Below, in pieces: positions 50,172 through 59,684 of a stretch of DNA of 64,000 nt. Location: assembly GCA_020849475.1 (NCBI GenBank), contig JADLGE010000022.1, positions 1 through 64,000 on the forward strand. The letters run 5' to 3'. Numbering within the stretch: the first letter of the stretch is position 1; each line of letters begins with the position of its first letter. A program made the translations under genes and the position numbers. This DNA comes from Gammaproteobacteria bacterium. Lineage in GTDB: Bacteria; Pseudomonadota; Gammaproteobacteria; Ga0077536. The notes beneath the pieces are model-generated. The model was not told where the DNA came from. It was given only the letters and a program-made list of their open reading frames with translations, and did not search any database.

Positions 50172-51599
50172 TTAGTTGCTGGCGGTGACGGTGGCGGCAT
50201 CGAAGCCACCGCCGAGCGCACGGTTGAGCGTGACGTTGAGATCGAGCGCGCGGGCTTTGAGTTCGGTGGCGGCGCGGCGCTGACTCAAGACTTCGGTCTC
50301 GGTGGCGAGCACGGTGAGATAGCCGGTCAGGCCGGCCTTGTAACGTTGCAGCGCGAGGTCGTAGGCGCTCTCGGCCGAGGCCTGCGCGGCGCGCTGCGCG
50401 GCCTGGCGATGTTCGAGGGCGCGCAAGGACGTGACTGCATGCACCACATCGCGCATCGCCTCGAGCAAGGTGCCGTTGTATTCGGCGATGGCGCGATCGA
50501 CTTCCGCATCGGCGAATTTCAGCTTCGAGCGCAGACGATCGCCGTCGAAAATGGGCAGCGTCAGCGTCGGGTTGACGCCCAGCGCACCAGAGCCCGCTTC
50601 GAACAGGGATGACAAGCCGAGCGAGGCGATGCCGGCGAAGGCGGTCAGGTTGACGCTCGGATAGAACTCGGCTTTGACCATGTCGGTGCCGCGCAGGGTC
50701 GCTTCTATCTCCCAACGCGCGGCGGTGATGTCGGCGCGGCGCGCGAGAAGATCGGAAGGAATACTGTCCGGCAGCGCGGGCGCCGCGACTTCCTTCAAAA
50801 CAGGCGCGAGCTGCGCGGTCTGCGCCGGCGGCACCACCGCCAGTTGCGCCAGGCGACTGCGCATCAAGGCGATGTTCTCGTCGAGCAGCGCGAGTTGGCC
50901 GTCGATATCCGGCAGCGCGCCTTCGGCCTGGCGCAGTTCGACATTCGAATCGATGCCTTCGGCGACGCGCGCCTGCACGAGCTTCAAAATTCGTTCGCGC
51001 TGCTGGCGCATGTCGGCCACCACTTGGCGCTCCGCGACCAGCCGCGCGAGCACGAAATAGGCCTGCGCGACGGTGCTTGCCAGCGACACCTTCACCGCCT
51101 GTTGCGCGGCCGCGCTGGCGCGCGCATTGGACGTCGCCGCGGCCAGCGCGGCCTGGTTGCGGCCGAAGAAATCGAGTTCGTAGGTGCCGTGGAATTCGAC
51201 GGCATTGTCCGAGCCACCCTCACCGCCGAGATTGGGATTCTGGCCGTGCTCGGGATAGCGCTGATAGGTGCTGTCGACGCCGAACGTGACCTGCGGCAAC
51301 AGACGGCTGTGGGTGAAGCCGATGGCGGCCTGCGCCATTTCAATGCGCGCACGCGCTTTTTCGACGCTGGGGCTCGCGGCCAGCGCATGCTCGATGAGTG
51401 CGTTCAAGGCGGCGTCGCCATACACCGTCCACCAGTGCTCGTGGGGCCAGGCACTGAAAGCAGTGTCGGTGGTGGTGGCCGAGACATCGAGCGGCGCGCC
51501 GCTCGGCGCCAGGCCCTTGGAACTCACACAGCCCGCCAGCCACAGGCCACACAGGACGGCGACGCTGGCCGCGCGCAGATATTGGAGCGACTGCGTCAC
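50172..51599 (-). CDS. NodT/OprM-type outer-membrane efflux lipoprotein
   Basis: 475 residues starting GTG 51599, whose GTGA overlaps the MarR stop. Signal peptide ends in the lipobox LAGC (Cys24), so the N-terminus is acylated. The TolC-type repeat shows as paired alpha-hairpins: LNALIEHALAASPSVEKARA (about 68-87) and DLLARRADITAARWEIEATL, with the beta-strand segments YELDFFGRNQAAL and NPTLTLPIFDGDRLRSKLKF. It provides the outer-membrane duct of the pump. Confidence 0.88.
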   Translation of the reverse strand: MTQSLQYLRAASVAVLCGLWLAGCVSSKGLAPSGAPLDVSATTTDTAFSAWPHEHWWTVYGDAALNALIEHALAASPSVEKARARIEMAQAAIGFTHSRLLPQVTFGVDSTYQRYPEHGQNPNLGGEGGSDNAVEFHGTYELDFFGRNQAALAAATSNARASAAAQQAVKVSLASTVAQAYFVLARLVAERQVVADMRQQRERILKLVQARVAEGIDSNVELRQAEGALPDIDGQLALLDENIALMRSRLAQLAVVPPAQTAQLAPVLKEVAAPALPDSIPSDLLARRADITAARWEIEATLRGTDMVKAEFYPSVNLTAFAGIASLGLSSLFEAGSGALGVNPTLTLPIFDGDRLRSKLKFADAEVDRAIAEYNGTLLEAMRDVVHAVTSLRALEHRQAAQRAAQASAESAYDLALQRYKAGLTGYLTVLATETEVLSQRRAATELKARALDLNVTLNRALGGGFDAATVTASN

Positions 51600-52138
51600 G
51601 AGTCGTCGTCCACGGGCGCGGCGCCGCGGGTCGCGCCATTGGCAATCATGCGTTGCAGGAAGCCCATCAACATGTGCAGTTCGTCCGTCTTGAAATCCTT
51701 GAGATGAAGATTAAGCACGTCGGCCAACTGATGCGGGATCTGGCTGGCGACCTTGAGTCCTTCGGTGGTCAGTTCGAGCTGCACCACGCGCCGGTCGCTG
51801 GCGCTGCGCGCACGCGCCACCAGGCCCTTGGCTTGGAGGCGGTCGAGCATGCGGGTCATGGCGCCGGTGTCGATGTCCATGCCGCGCGCGAGCTCGGCGG
51901 CGGTGTTGCCGCGGCCCTCGGCCATCAACAGCAAGGGCCCCCACTGGCCGGCGGTGAGATCCAGCGGCTGCATGCGTTTTTCGAAATGGCGCTGCATGGA
52001 CGCATACAGGCGTCGCAGCAGGTAGCCATAGGAATTATCGGTGGCGTAGGTACGGCCGTCGTAAAACGTCGACGCGCTGCTCTTGCGCGGCGCGCTGGCG
52101 GCGCGCGGGCGCGCGGTGCTGGGCGGTCGACTGCTCAT
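51596..52138 (-). CDS. MarR-family repressor of the efflux operon
   Basis: 180 residues; winged helix with the DNA-recognition region NTAAELARGMDIDTGAMTRM and the wing LVARARSASDRRVVQLELTT (about residues 77-125), flanked by dimerisation helices. Residues 1-25 are a basic low-complexity tail. It is the first gene of the operon MarR-NodT-EmrA-EmrB, so it most likely represses its own promoter and is released by the exported compound. The -10 element ends seven bases upstream of the ATG and there is no ribosome-binding site, so the transcript is probably leaderless. Confidence 0.85.
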   Translation of the reverse strand: MSSRPPSTARPRAASAPRKSSASTFYDGRTYATDNSYGYLLRRLYASMQRHFEKRMQPLDLTAGQWGPLLLMAEGRGNTAAELARGMDIDTGAMTRMLDRLQAKGLVARARSASDRRVVQLELTTEGLKVASQIPHQLADVLNLHLKDFKTDELHMLMGFLQRMIANGATRGAAPVDDDS

Positions 52139-52144
52139 GGCCGG

Positions 52145-52173
52145 ATATTACTGCCTATGCAGTCATTGTCCAA
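52145..52173 (-). promoter_or_regulatory. Sigma-70 promoter and overlapping MarR operator of the efflux operon
   Basis: On the minus strand: -35 TTGGAC (52173-52168), 17-base spacer, -10 TAATAT (52150-52145), ATG at 52138. The spacer edge carries a perfect dyad ACTGC-CTAT-GCAGT (52150-52163), placed so that a bound MarR dimer would block RNA polymerase. Confidence 0.65.
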
Positions 52174-52619
52174 GCATTGATTGCCGCGGCTGTGTTTGGC
52201 CGCCGGTCAGATGCGCCGCGATGGTGCGGGCTCTCGCGCGCAAACCCGGTTAGAATCGCGACGGGGTGGCTGTGGACATCGGCTTCTCCTGCGCGTGAGC
52301 CAGAATCGGTGACGCGGGTCCCATGAGGTGGACACCTGTCCAAACGCACGAACACTTGGTACATGTGTTGTAGAGAAGCGCTTTCGGCCGCAGGCCCCGC
52401 GCGCATATCGCGCGCCACCGTCAGCACTGCCAGCAGAAACCTCGGCAGCGAGCAGCCGCAAACGCATCCCGGCACCCGCCGAACACGTCGAGCCGCGACT
52501 TCAGTAACGCATCGCGTAGCCCGTGTCAGGCATTCCAACTGTTCGCAACCCCAGCGGGCCTGACGGCCCACCACCAGCGCGGCGAGCCGCCGCCGACGTC
52601 CCTCGGGAACGGAGCACTA
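52174..52619 (+). other. Long non-coding leader/intergenic region upstream of rhlB
   Basis: 446 bases without a convincing gene lie between the efflux promoter and rhlB. A possible rhlB promoter is TTAGAAT near 52250. Near 52368-52396 there is a self-complementary stretch (GTTGTAGAGAAGCGCTTTCG), and the GC-rich remainder could fold strongly. The rhlB start is GTG, preceded by GGAACGGAGCAC. A long 5' leader for an RNA helicase could allow autoregulation, but no known riboswitch or small-RNA signature is seen. Confidence 0.4.
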
Positions 52620-54290
52620 GTGACTGATAAAACTCTGACTGACATTTGTTTCGACAACTTCGAACTTCACCCCAACCTGCTCAAAGGTCTGGAAGACGCG
52701 GGCTTCATCCGCTGCACTCCCATCCAGGCCATGAGCCTGCCCCTCACCCTCGCGGGTAAGGACGTCGCCGGCCAGGCGCAGACCGGCACCGGCAAAACCG
52801 CCGCCTTCCTGGTGGCCATGTACAACCGCCTGCTGATGAACCCCGGCCCCCCTGAGCGCCGCACTGAAGACACGCGCGCCGTGATCATCGCGCCGACCCG
52901 TGAACTCGCCATTCAAATCGACAAGGACGCGCGTCAGATCGGCGCCCACACCGGGCTGCGCACCGTCCTCATCTACGGCGGCGTCGATTACGACAAGCAG
53001 CGCAAGATGCTGGAGGACGGCGTCGATGTGATCATCGCCACGCCCGGCCGCCTCATCGACTTCGTCAAGCAGCGCGCCATCGAGCTCGGCTCGGTGGAAG
53101 TGATGATCATGGACGAGGCCGATCGCATGTTCGATCTCGGCTTCATCAAGGACATCCGCTTCCTGCTGCGCAAGATGCCGGGCCCGAGCGAGCGGCAGAA
53201 CCTGTTGTTCTCGGCAACGCTCAGCCACCGCGTGCTGGAACTGGCCTACGAACACATGAACGATCCCGAGAAGCTCGTGATCGAATCGGAGTTCATCACC
53301 GCCGCCAGCGTGCGTCAGCAGGTGTTCTTCCCCGCCACCGAGGAAAAGATGCCGCTGCTGCTCGGCCTGCTGGCGCAGATGGACGCCAACCGCACCATGG
53401 TGTTCGTCAACACCAAGTACGGCTGCGAGCGCGTGGCACTGATGCTGGAGCGCGCCGGCTACAAGGTCGGCGTGCTGTCGGGCGACGTGCCGCAAAAGAA
53501 GCGCGAGACCCTGCTCGGGCGCTTCGTGAAGGGCGAGCTGTCGCTGCTGGTGGCGACCGACGTCGCCGCGCGCGGCCTGCACATTCCCGGCGTCAGCCAT
53601 GTGTTCAATTTCGATCTGCCGTTCGATGCCGAGGACTACGTGCACCGCATCGGCCGCACCGCGCGCCTCGGCGCCGAGGGCGATGCCATCAGCTTCGCCT
53701 GCGACGAATACGCCATGAGCCTGCCGGACATCGAGGCCTACATCGAGCAGAAGATCCCGGTCGCACAGGTCGACCCGGCGCTGCTGTTGCCGTTGCCGCC
53801 GCGCCGCGCACCGCGCGTCGAAGGCGGTGAGGATTCGGTGATCGAAGACGCTCTGGCCGCCGCCACCGCCGAGCGCAAACGGCGCCGTGAACGTGACGGC
53901 GGCGGTCGCAGCCGTGATGGCGGTGGCCGCAGCAGCAGCGGTGGCGCCGGTGGTGGTCGCGGACGCAGCAGTGGCACGCGTGACGGTGGTCCGCGCCGCG
54001 AGGGCGGGCCGCGTCATGACGAACCGCGCGCAGCCGCGCCTGCTGCCGAGCCCGTCGAGGCGCTGGCGGCCGAAGCCGCGGCCACGGTCGGTGACGAGGG
54101 TGCGCAACGCAAGCGTCGCCGCCGTCCGCGCAAGCCGCGCGCCGAAGGCGTGGCAACCCCGGTCGAGACCTCGGCCAGCGCCGCTGCGCCGGCCGAAGCC
54201 AAGGCCGGCGGCGAGACGCCCAAGCTGCGCACGCGGCTCAAGCAGAAAGTGAAGTCCTTCCTGAGCGTGTTCCGCGGCGGTCGCCACTAG
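52620..54290 (+). CDS. rhlB: RhlB, DEAD-box ATP-dependent RNA helicase
   Basis: 556 residues. The start [20 protein letters not shown] and the Q-motif RCTPIQ are as in RhlB. Helicase motifs in order: I AQTGTGKT (about 53-60), Ia PTRELA, II DEAD ([12 protein letters not shown], about 164-175), [38 protein letters not shown]. RhlB unwinds structured RNA for the RNA degradosome. The last 170 residues are a basic tail, alternately Gly/Arg-rich ([16 protein letters not shown]) and Arg/Lys/Pro-rich, much longer than in E. coli RhlB, and would bind RNA or partners. Start GTG 52620. No rho or trxA gene is next to it. Confidence 0.88.
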   Translation: MTDKTLTDICFDNFELHPNLLKGLEDAGFIRCTPIQAMSLPLTLAGKDVAGQAQTGTGKTAAFLVAMYNRLLMNPGPPERRTEDTRAVIIAPTRELAIQIDKDARQIGAHTGLRTVLIYGGVDYDKQRKMLEDGVDVIIATPGRLIDFVKQRAIELGSVEVMIMDEADRMFDLGFIKDIRFLLRKMPGPSERQNLLFSATLSHRVLELAYEHMNDPEKLVIESEFITAASVRQQVFFPATEEKMPLLLGLLAQMDANRTMVFVNTKYGCERVALMLERAGYKVGVLSGDVPQKKRETLLGRFVKGELSLLVATDVAARGLHIPGVSHVFNFDLPFDAEDYVHRIGRTARLGAEGDAISFACDEYAMSLPDIEAYIEQKIPVAQVDPALLLPLPPRRAPRVEGGEDSVIEDALAAATAERKRRRERDGGGRSRDGGGRSSSGGAGGGRGRSSGTRDGGPRREGGPRHDEPRAAAPAAEPVEALAAEAAATVGDEGAQRKRRRRPRKPRAEGVATPVETSASAAAPAEAKAGGETPKLRTRLKQKVKSFLSVFRGGRH

Positions 54291-54299
54291 CCTGCTGGC

Positions 54300-54325
54300 A
54301 GCGGCGGGCAGCCTCGCCCGCCGCT
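54300..54325 (+). terminator. Hairpin after rhlB
   Basis: Perfect 10-bp stem AGCGGCGGGC (54300-54309) with GCCCGCCGCT (54316-54325), loop AGCCTC, nine bases after the rhlB stop. There is no T-tract, so it is either a weak intrinsic terminator or an RNA-stabilising 3' hairpin. Further on, TTGACG at 54390-54395 is a possible -35 for the RTX gene. Confidence 0.5.
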
Positions 54326-54496
54326 GATTCCGCCTCTCCTCCGAGTTCGTGTTTCACCTTAAGTCGGGTGAGAAAAGTTCGATATTTCATTGACGTCAGT
54401 CCAATAGCTCACCAGTATTGGCTGCTACGGGCACGGCCTCCCGTGGCCGCGCTTCATTGACCCGGCATTCATTTCCAGAGACAGCACGAGCACCCT

Positions 54497-57400
54497 ATGG
54501 CGACACGACGCGGCACCGCCCGGAACGACACCCTGACAGGCGGCGCCAGCGCCGACGTGCTGCTGGGCCTGGCCGGCAACGACACCCTGCGCGGCCTCGC
54601 CGGCAATGACCGACTCGACGGTGGCCTCGGTGTCGACATCCTCGACGGCGGCGCCGGCAATGACACTTTGCTGGGGGGCGCGGGCAACGACACGCTGGTC
54701 GGTGGCATCGGTAACGACACACTGCTGGGCGGCGACGGGGTCGACCGCCTGGTCGGTGGCGACGGCGTCGACATCCTGCGTGGTGAAGCCGGCGTCGACC
54801 GGCTGGAAGGCGGCGCCGGCATCGACACCTTGGACGGCGGCGCGGACAAGGACACGTTGCTGGGCGGTGACGGCAACGACACCCTGCTGGGCGGCACCGG
54901 CAATGACGTGCTGCTCGGCGGCGCCGGCTATGACGTGCTGCGCGGCGGCAGCGGCAACGACAGCCTGCGCGGCGAAGCCGGTAACGACCGACTCGAAGGC
55001 GGCTTTGGCGACGACACCCTGCTCGGCGGTGACGGCATCGACATCTTGCTCGGCGAGGCCGGCAATGACCGCCTCGAGGGCGGCGCCGGCAATGACACCC
55101 TGACCGCCGGCGAGGGCAATGACACTGTGCTCGGCGGCGCCGGCAATGACACCCTGCGCGGCGAAGCCGGTAATGATCGTCTCGAGGGCGAAACCGGCAA
55201 CGACCGGTTGATGGGCGGCGATGGCATCGACACCCTGCTCGGCGGCGACGGTCTCGACACGCTCGACGGCGGCGCTGGCAGCGACGCGCTGAGCGGCGGC
55301 GCCGGCAGCGACATCCTGTTCTATGACCGTGAAGACAGCAGCCAGGACGGTGGCGCCGACAGCGACACGCTGCTGGTCGCCGGCCGCGGCACGACGCTCG
55401 GCGCCGCGCGCCTGCATCACTACACCTCGCTCGAAACCGTCGACCTGCGCGGTAGCGGCGCCAACGCCATGGCGGTCGACGCCGACCTGGTCGGACAGCT
55501 GACCGACAACCTCACCGACACTTTGCGCGTGGTGGCGGGTAGCGACGACAGCGTTTATCTCAAAGGCAGCTGGACGCTCAGTGCCACGGCGGCCGGCATC
55601 GCCACTTACACCCTCGACGGCGCCACGGTGCAGGTCGATGCCAGCGCCCACCTGGTGGTCGGCGGCGCGTTCAAGCTCAGTGACCTCGACGGCGCCAACG
55701 GCGCGCGTTTCGACGGCCTCGCCGGCTCCAGGAGCGGTGCGTCGGTGGCCTCCCTCGGCGACATCAACGACGATGGTCGCGCTGATTTCGCCATCGGTGC
55801 GCCGGCCTCCGGCAGCGGCGCCGCGCACGTGGTCTTCGGTAGCAGCGATGCCTTCGGCGCGACCGTCACCCTCGCCAATCTGGCCAGCAGCGATGCTTTG
55901 CGCGTCGATGGCATCCAACTCGACGACCACACTGCTCAACAGCTGCGTGGCGTCGGTGATTTCAATGGCGACGGCATCGCCGACTTCATCATCGGCGCGC
56001 CCGGCCATGATGACGGCGGCGGCGGCGCGGGCGCCGCCTACCTGGTGCTCGGCAGCGACGCACCGTTCGACGCCACGCTCGCCCTCGGCAGCCTCGGCAC
56101 CGGCGGCGTCAAGTTCACTGGCCTCGCCATCAACGATCAACTCGGCATCACTGTCAGCGGCGCCGGTGACATCAATGGTGATGGCCGCGCCGACGTCATC
56201 ATCGGCGCGGTCGGCGCCGCCCCGCATGGCGCGTCGTCCGGCTCGAGCTACGTGGTGTTCGGCGATGATTTCAGCGGCACTTTCCCGCTCCTCGCCCTCG
56301 ACGGCAGCAATGGTTTCCGCCTTGACGGCGCCGCCGCCGGCGACAAGGCCGCGTTCGTCACCGGCTTGGGCGACGTGAACGGCGACGGCTTGGGCGACCT
56401 CCTGGTCGGTGCGCCGGGACACACCGGCAATGCCGCCACCTCCGGCTCGAGCTATGTGGTGTTCGGCAAGGCCAGCGGCTTCGCCGATCATCTCGACCTC
56501 GGCAGCTTGAGCAGCGCGGACGGCCTGCGCATCGATGGCGCGGCGCAGAACGATCAGGCCGGCTACAGCGTCAGCGCGGCCGGCGACGTCAACGGCGACG
56601 GCTTCAACGACCTCCTGATTGGCGCGCAGTACGCCGACCCGCAGGGCGCTGACAGCGGCGCGGCCTACGTGGTGTTCGGCAGCAGCGAGGGCTTTGGCGC
56701 GAGCCTGTCGCTGGCGAACCTCGCCGCGGAACGCGGCTTTCGCATCGAAGGCGCCACCGAGTTCGGTCTGGCCGGCGCCAGCCTGCGCGCGGCGGGCGAC
56801 GTCAACGGCGACGGCTTCGACGATGTGCTGGTCGGCGCACCCGGCGTCAACAGCGGCGCCGGCAGCGCTTACCTGCTGTTCGGCGGCGACAACGGCGCCG
56901 CCACCGCCTTTGCCTTGAGTGACGTCGACGGCAACACCGGACTCAGCTTCGCAGGCCTGGCGAGCGGCGACGGCCTCGGCAGCGATGTCAGCGCCGCCGG
57001 CGACATCGATGGCGATGGCTATGGCGACATTCTGCTCGGCGCCGCCGGCGCCGACGCGACCGGCAGCGACGGCGGCTCGACGTATCTCATCTACGGCCGC
57101 GACTTCAACGGCGTCGTGGCGCTCGAAGGCGGCAGCGGCGACGACGTCCTCGACGGCGCCGCCAGCGCTGAAAACCTCATTGGTGGACGCGGCAACGACA
57201 CCCTCGACGGCGGCGCCGGCATCGATGCACAGAACGGCGGCGCCGGCGACGACACCCTCACCTACGACAGCATCGACCGCCGCATCGACGGTGGCAGCGG
57301 CAGCGACACCCTGCGCATCATCAATGGCGGCGCGAGTTTCGATGGCGGCACCCATCACGTGCGCAATATCGAAACGCTGGACCTGCGGGGCGGGGCGGCC

Positions 57401-59602
57401 AGTTCGGTGTTTCTCACCCCTCTCGGCGTGCTCGACATCACCGGTGGTGCGCACAGCCTGCGCGTGCTTGGCGACAGCAATGATTTGCTGAACCTCGGTG
57501 GCACTTGGAGCAAGGGCGCGTCCGCCCTCGGCTTTACGCACTACGAATCGGGGCTCATCGATATCGAAGTGGGCGATGCGATGCACGTCACGAGCGGTGG
57601 CGTGGTGGCCTTGACTGCGCTCGACGGCATCGATGGCTTTCGTATGGACAGTCCGGCGAGCAATTCATCGAACTCGCATTTCGGCGGCAGCGTCAGCGGC
57701 GGCGTCGACATCAACGGCGACGGCTTCGACGACATCGTGCTCGGCGCCAAGGACGCGCCCTCCGCCGGCACCAAGTTTGGTCAGACTTTCGTGCTGTTCG
57801 GCACCGACGCAGCGCAGTCAGCCACGTTCAATCTTGCAACCCTCGACGGTCATAACGGCGCGCGGCTGGACGGCGTTGGCAACAACGACAACTCGGGCGT
57901 GAGTATCGCCGCGCTCGCGGACATCAACGGCGACGGCCTGGACGACGTGCTGATCGGCGCGCCGTACAACGATACGCTCGCCGCGGACGCGGGTGCCGCC
58001 TACCTGGTCCTGCACAGCGCCACGGGTGGTGCAACGCAGACCTTGAGCACGCTGAACGGCACCAATGGTCTGGTGTTGCAGGGCGGCGTCGCGGCCGACT
58101 ACAGCGGCAGTTCGGTGTCCAGCCTCGGCGACTTCAACGGCGATGGCTTCGGCGATCTGGTGATCGCGGCCGACCGCACCTATTCGACCGGCCTCGGCAG
58201 TACCTATGTCATATTGGGTGACGATGCCGCGTTCGCCGCCGCTGTGTCCCTGGAAGGCCAGGCGGGCAGCAGCGGTTTCCGTATCGATGCCGACGCCTCC
58301 TTCCAGGTGAAGACCGTCGGGCGCGCCGGCGACATCGATGGCGACGGGCTGGACGACCTCATCATCGGTGGCTTCAAAGCCGATGCCCCAGGCCGAGCGG
58401 AAGCGGGCATGAGTTACGTGGTGTTCGGCACCGACGGCGTGGCGCCCGCCACGCTCGCGGCGGCTGCGCTCGATGGCAGCACTGGTTTTCAAATCCGCGG
58501 CCTCGCCGCTGACGATCACAGTGGCACCGCGGTCTCAGGCGCCGGCGATTTTAATGGCGATGGCTTTGACGATTTCGTCATCGGCGCCAGCGATGCCGAC
58601 CCCAACGGCAGCAACTCCGGCTCGAGCTACCTGGTGTTCGGCAAGGCCAAGGGCAGTTTCGCCGCGTCGTTCGATCTCGCGACCTTGGATGGCGACAACG
58701 GCTTTCGCATCGACGGCGTGAGCGCCGACGACAACAGCGGCAAGGCGCTCGCCGCGGCCGGCGATGTCAACGGCGACGGCTATGGCGATTTGCTGATCGG
58801 CGCGCCGGGTCGCGACGCCAATGGTGTCGACGCCGGCGCCACCTATCTGCTGTTCGGCGCAGCCGATGGTTTTGGCAGCACGTTCGCGCTGTCATCCATC
58901 GACGGTTTGAATGGTCTGCGCTTCGATGGTCGCCTGACCGACGGTTCCAAGAAAGAATTCAGCGGCTCGGCATTGAGCGCGGCCGGCGATGTCAACGGTG
59001 ACGGTTACGCCGACATCCTGATAGGCGCGCCCGGCAATCAGACCAATGGCAGCGCCTATGTGTTCTTCGGCCGCGACTTCGGCGGCACCGTCGACCAGCA
59101 AGGCGACAGCGGCAACGACACCCTCTCCGGCAGCGACAAGGACGAACAACTCATCGGTGGTCTCGGCAACGACACGCTGGACGGGGTGGCGGGCGCCGAT
59201 GTGCTCATCGGCGGCGCCGGCGATGACGTGCTGGTGTGGCACAGTGGCCTGCGTCACGCCGACGGCGGCAGTGGCGCCGACACCCTGCGTGTCGATGGCG
59301 CCAACATCACCCTCGACTTCACCATCCTCGCCAATCACACCGTGACCGGCGTCGAACGCATTGATCTCTCCGGCAGCGGCAACAACAGTTTGAATCTCGA
59401 TTTCCGCGACGTGCTGGCGCTCGGCGATACGCAGACGCTACGCATCGACGGCAATGCGGGGGACACGGTGACGTCGGCTGGGCAGGGCTGGAGCCACGAC
59501 CTCGGCGGGCCGCTCACGGTCGGCAATCAACAGTACGAGAAATACACCCACCTCGGCGGCACGCTGCTGGTGGATAGCGATATCACGCAAACCATCACCT
59601 GA
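54497..59602 (+). CDS. Giant RTX protein with two integrin-alpha-like seven-blade propellers
   Basis: 1701 residues, no signal peptide. Layout: RTX calcium-binding nonapeptides GGxGxDxLx (residues 5 to about 275), an RTX-associated beta module of about 110 residues (about 290-400), then seven FG-GAP blades with DxNxDG calcium loops ([15 protein letters not shown] at about 422 to [15 protein letters not shown] at about 836); a second RTX block (about 877-940), second beta module, second set of seven blades ([15 protein letters not shown] at about 1071 to [15 protein letters not shown] at about 1498); a third RTX block (about 1535-1600) and a final beta module ending in [11 protein letters not shown] repeats and the uncleaved C-terminus suggest type I secretion and calcium-dependent folding outside the cell, with a likely adhesive or surface role. 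No ABC/HlyD secretion genes adjoin it. The gene is a tandem internal duplication. Confidence 0.88.
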   Translation: MATRRGTARNDTLTGGASADVLLGLAGNDTLRGLAGNDRLDGGLGVDILDGGAGNDTLLGGAGNDTLVGGIGNDTLLGGDGVDRLVGGDGVDILRGEAGVDRLEGGAGIDTLDGGADKDTLLGGDGNDTLLGGTGNDVLLGGAGYDVLRGGSGNDSLRGEAGNDRLEGGFGDDTLLGGDGIDILLGEAGNDRLEGGAGNDTLTAGEGNDTVLGGAGNDTLRGEAGNDRLEGETGNDRLMGGDGIDTLLGGDGLDTLDGGAGSDALSGGAGSDILFYDREDSSQDGGADSDTLLVAGRGTTLGAARLHHYTSLETVDLRGSGANAMAVDADLVGQLTDNLTDTLRVVAGSDDSVYLKGSWTLSATAAGIATYTLDGATVQVDASAHLVVGGAFKLSDLDGANGARFDGLAGSRSGASVASLGDINDDGRADFAIGAPASGSGAAHVVFGSSDAFGATVTLANLASSDALRVDGIQLDDHTAQQLRGVGDFNGDGIADFIIGAPGHDDGGGGAGAAYLVLGSDAPFDATLALGSLGTGGVKFTGLAINDQLGITVSGAGDINGDGRADVIIGAVGAAPHGASSGSSYVVFGDDFSGTFPLLALDGSNGFRLDGAAAGDKAAFVTGLGDVNGDGLGDLLVGAPGHTGNAATSGSSYVVFGKASGFADHLDLGSLSSADGLRIDGAAQNDQAGYSVSAAGDVNGDGFNDLLIGAQYADPQGADSGAAYVVFGSSEGFGASLSLANLAAERGFRIEGATEFGLAGASLRAAGDVNGDGFDDVLVGAPGVNSGAGSAYLLFGGDNGAATAFALSDVDGNTGLSFAGLASGDGLGSDVSAAGDIDGDGYGDILLGAAGADATGSDGGSTYLIYGRDFNGVVALEGGSGDDVLDGAASAENLIGGRGNDTLDGGAGIDAQNGGAGDDTLTYDSIDRRIDGGSGSDTLRIINGGASFDGGTHHVRNIETLDLRGGAASSVFLTPLGVLDITGGAHSLRVLGDSNDLLNLGGTWSKGASALGFTHYESGLIDIEVGDAMHVTSGGVVALTALDGIDGFRMDSPASNSSNSHFGGSVSGGVDINGDGFDDIVLGAKDAPSAGTKFGQTFVLFGTDAAQSATFNLATLDGHNGARLDGVGNNDNSGVSIAALADINGDGLDDVLIGAPYNDTLAADAGAAYLVLHSATGGATQTLSTLNGTNGLVLQGGVAADYSGSSVSSLGDFNGDGFGDLVIAADRTYSTGLGSTYVILGDDAAFAAAVSLEGQAGSSGFRIDADASFQVKTVGRAGDIDGDGLDDLIIGGFKADAPGRAEAGMSYVVFGTDGVAPATLAAAALDGSTGFQIRGLAADDHSGTAVSGAGDFNGDGFDDFVIGASDADPNGSNSGSSYLVFGKAKGSFAASFDLATLDGDNGFRIDGVSADDNSGKALAAAGDVNGDGYGDLLIGAPGRDANGVDAGATYLLFGAADGFGSTFALSSIDGLNGLRFDGRLTDGSKKEFSGSALSAAGDVNGDGYADILIGAPGNQTNGSAYVFFGRDFGGTVDQQGDSGNDTLSGSDKDEQLIGGLGNDTLDGVAGADVLIGGAGDDVLVWHSGLRHADGGSGADTLRVDGANITLDFTILANHTVTGVERIDLSGSGNNSLNLDFRDVLALGDTQTLRIDGNAGDTVTSAGQGWSHDLGGPLTVGNQQYEKYTHLGGTLLVDSDITQTIT

Positions 59603-59628
59603 CAGGCGTCGGGCTCATCGGCACTCCC

Positions 59629-59656
59629 TGAATGTCAGACTGAAGTCTGACATTCA
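59629..59656. repeat. Palindromic intergenic repeat, family A (perfect palindrome)
   Basis: 28 bases forming a perfect 13-bp stem: TGAATGTCAGACT (59629-59641), two central bases GA, AGTCTGACATTCA (59644-59656). It differs from other family A units in having ATTCA feet on both sides and no GTGGG. It lies between the convergent RTX and acyl-CoA synthetase genes. Confidence 0.8.
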
Positions 59657-59684
59657 ATGGCGATGCAGCGCGCATCACCGCCGC

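Noticed and set aside
52617-54287. Minus-strand open frame almost exactly opposite rhlB
   Set aside because: Shadow of codon bias in the GC-rich third positions; the plus frame has all DEAD-box motifs.
54425-57586. A 1053-residue open frame on the minus strand with Ala/Val-rich repeats
   Set aside because: It mirrors the RTX/FG-GAP DNA repeats on the other strand; the peptide is periodic low-complexity with no start signal, whereas the plus frame gives perfect calcium-binding motifs.
54497-59602. Regular DNA repeats that could suggest a CRISPR array
   Set aside because: The periodicity is that of RTX and FG-GAP codons within one open frame; there are no identical direct repeats with unique spacers, and no cas genes.
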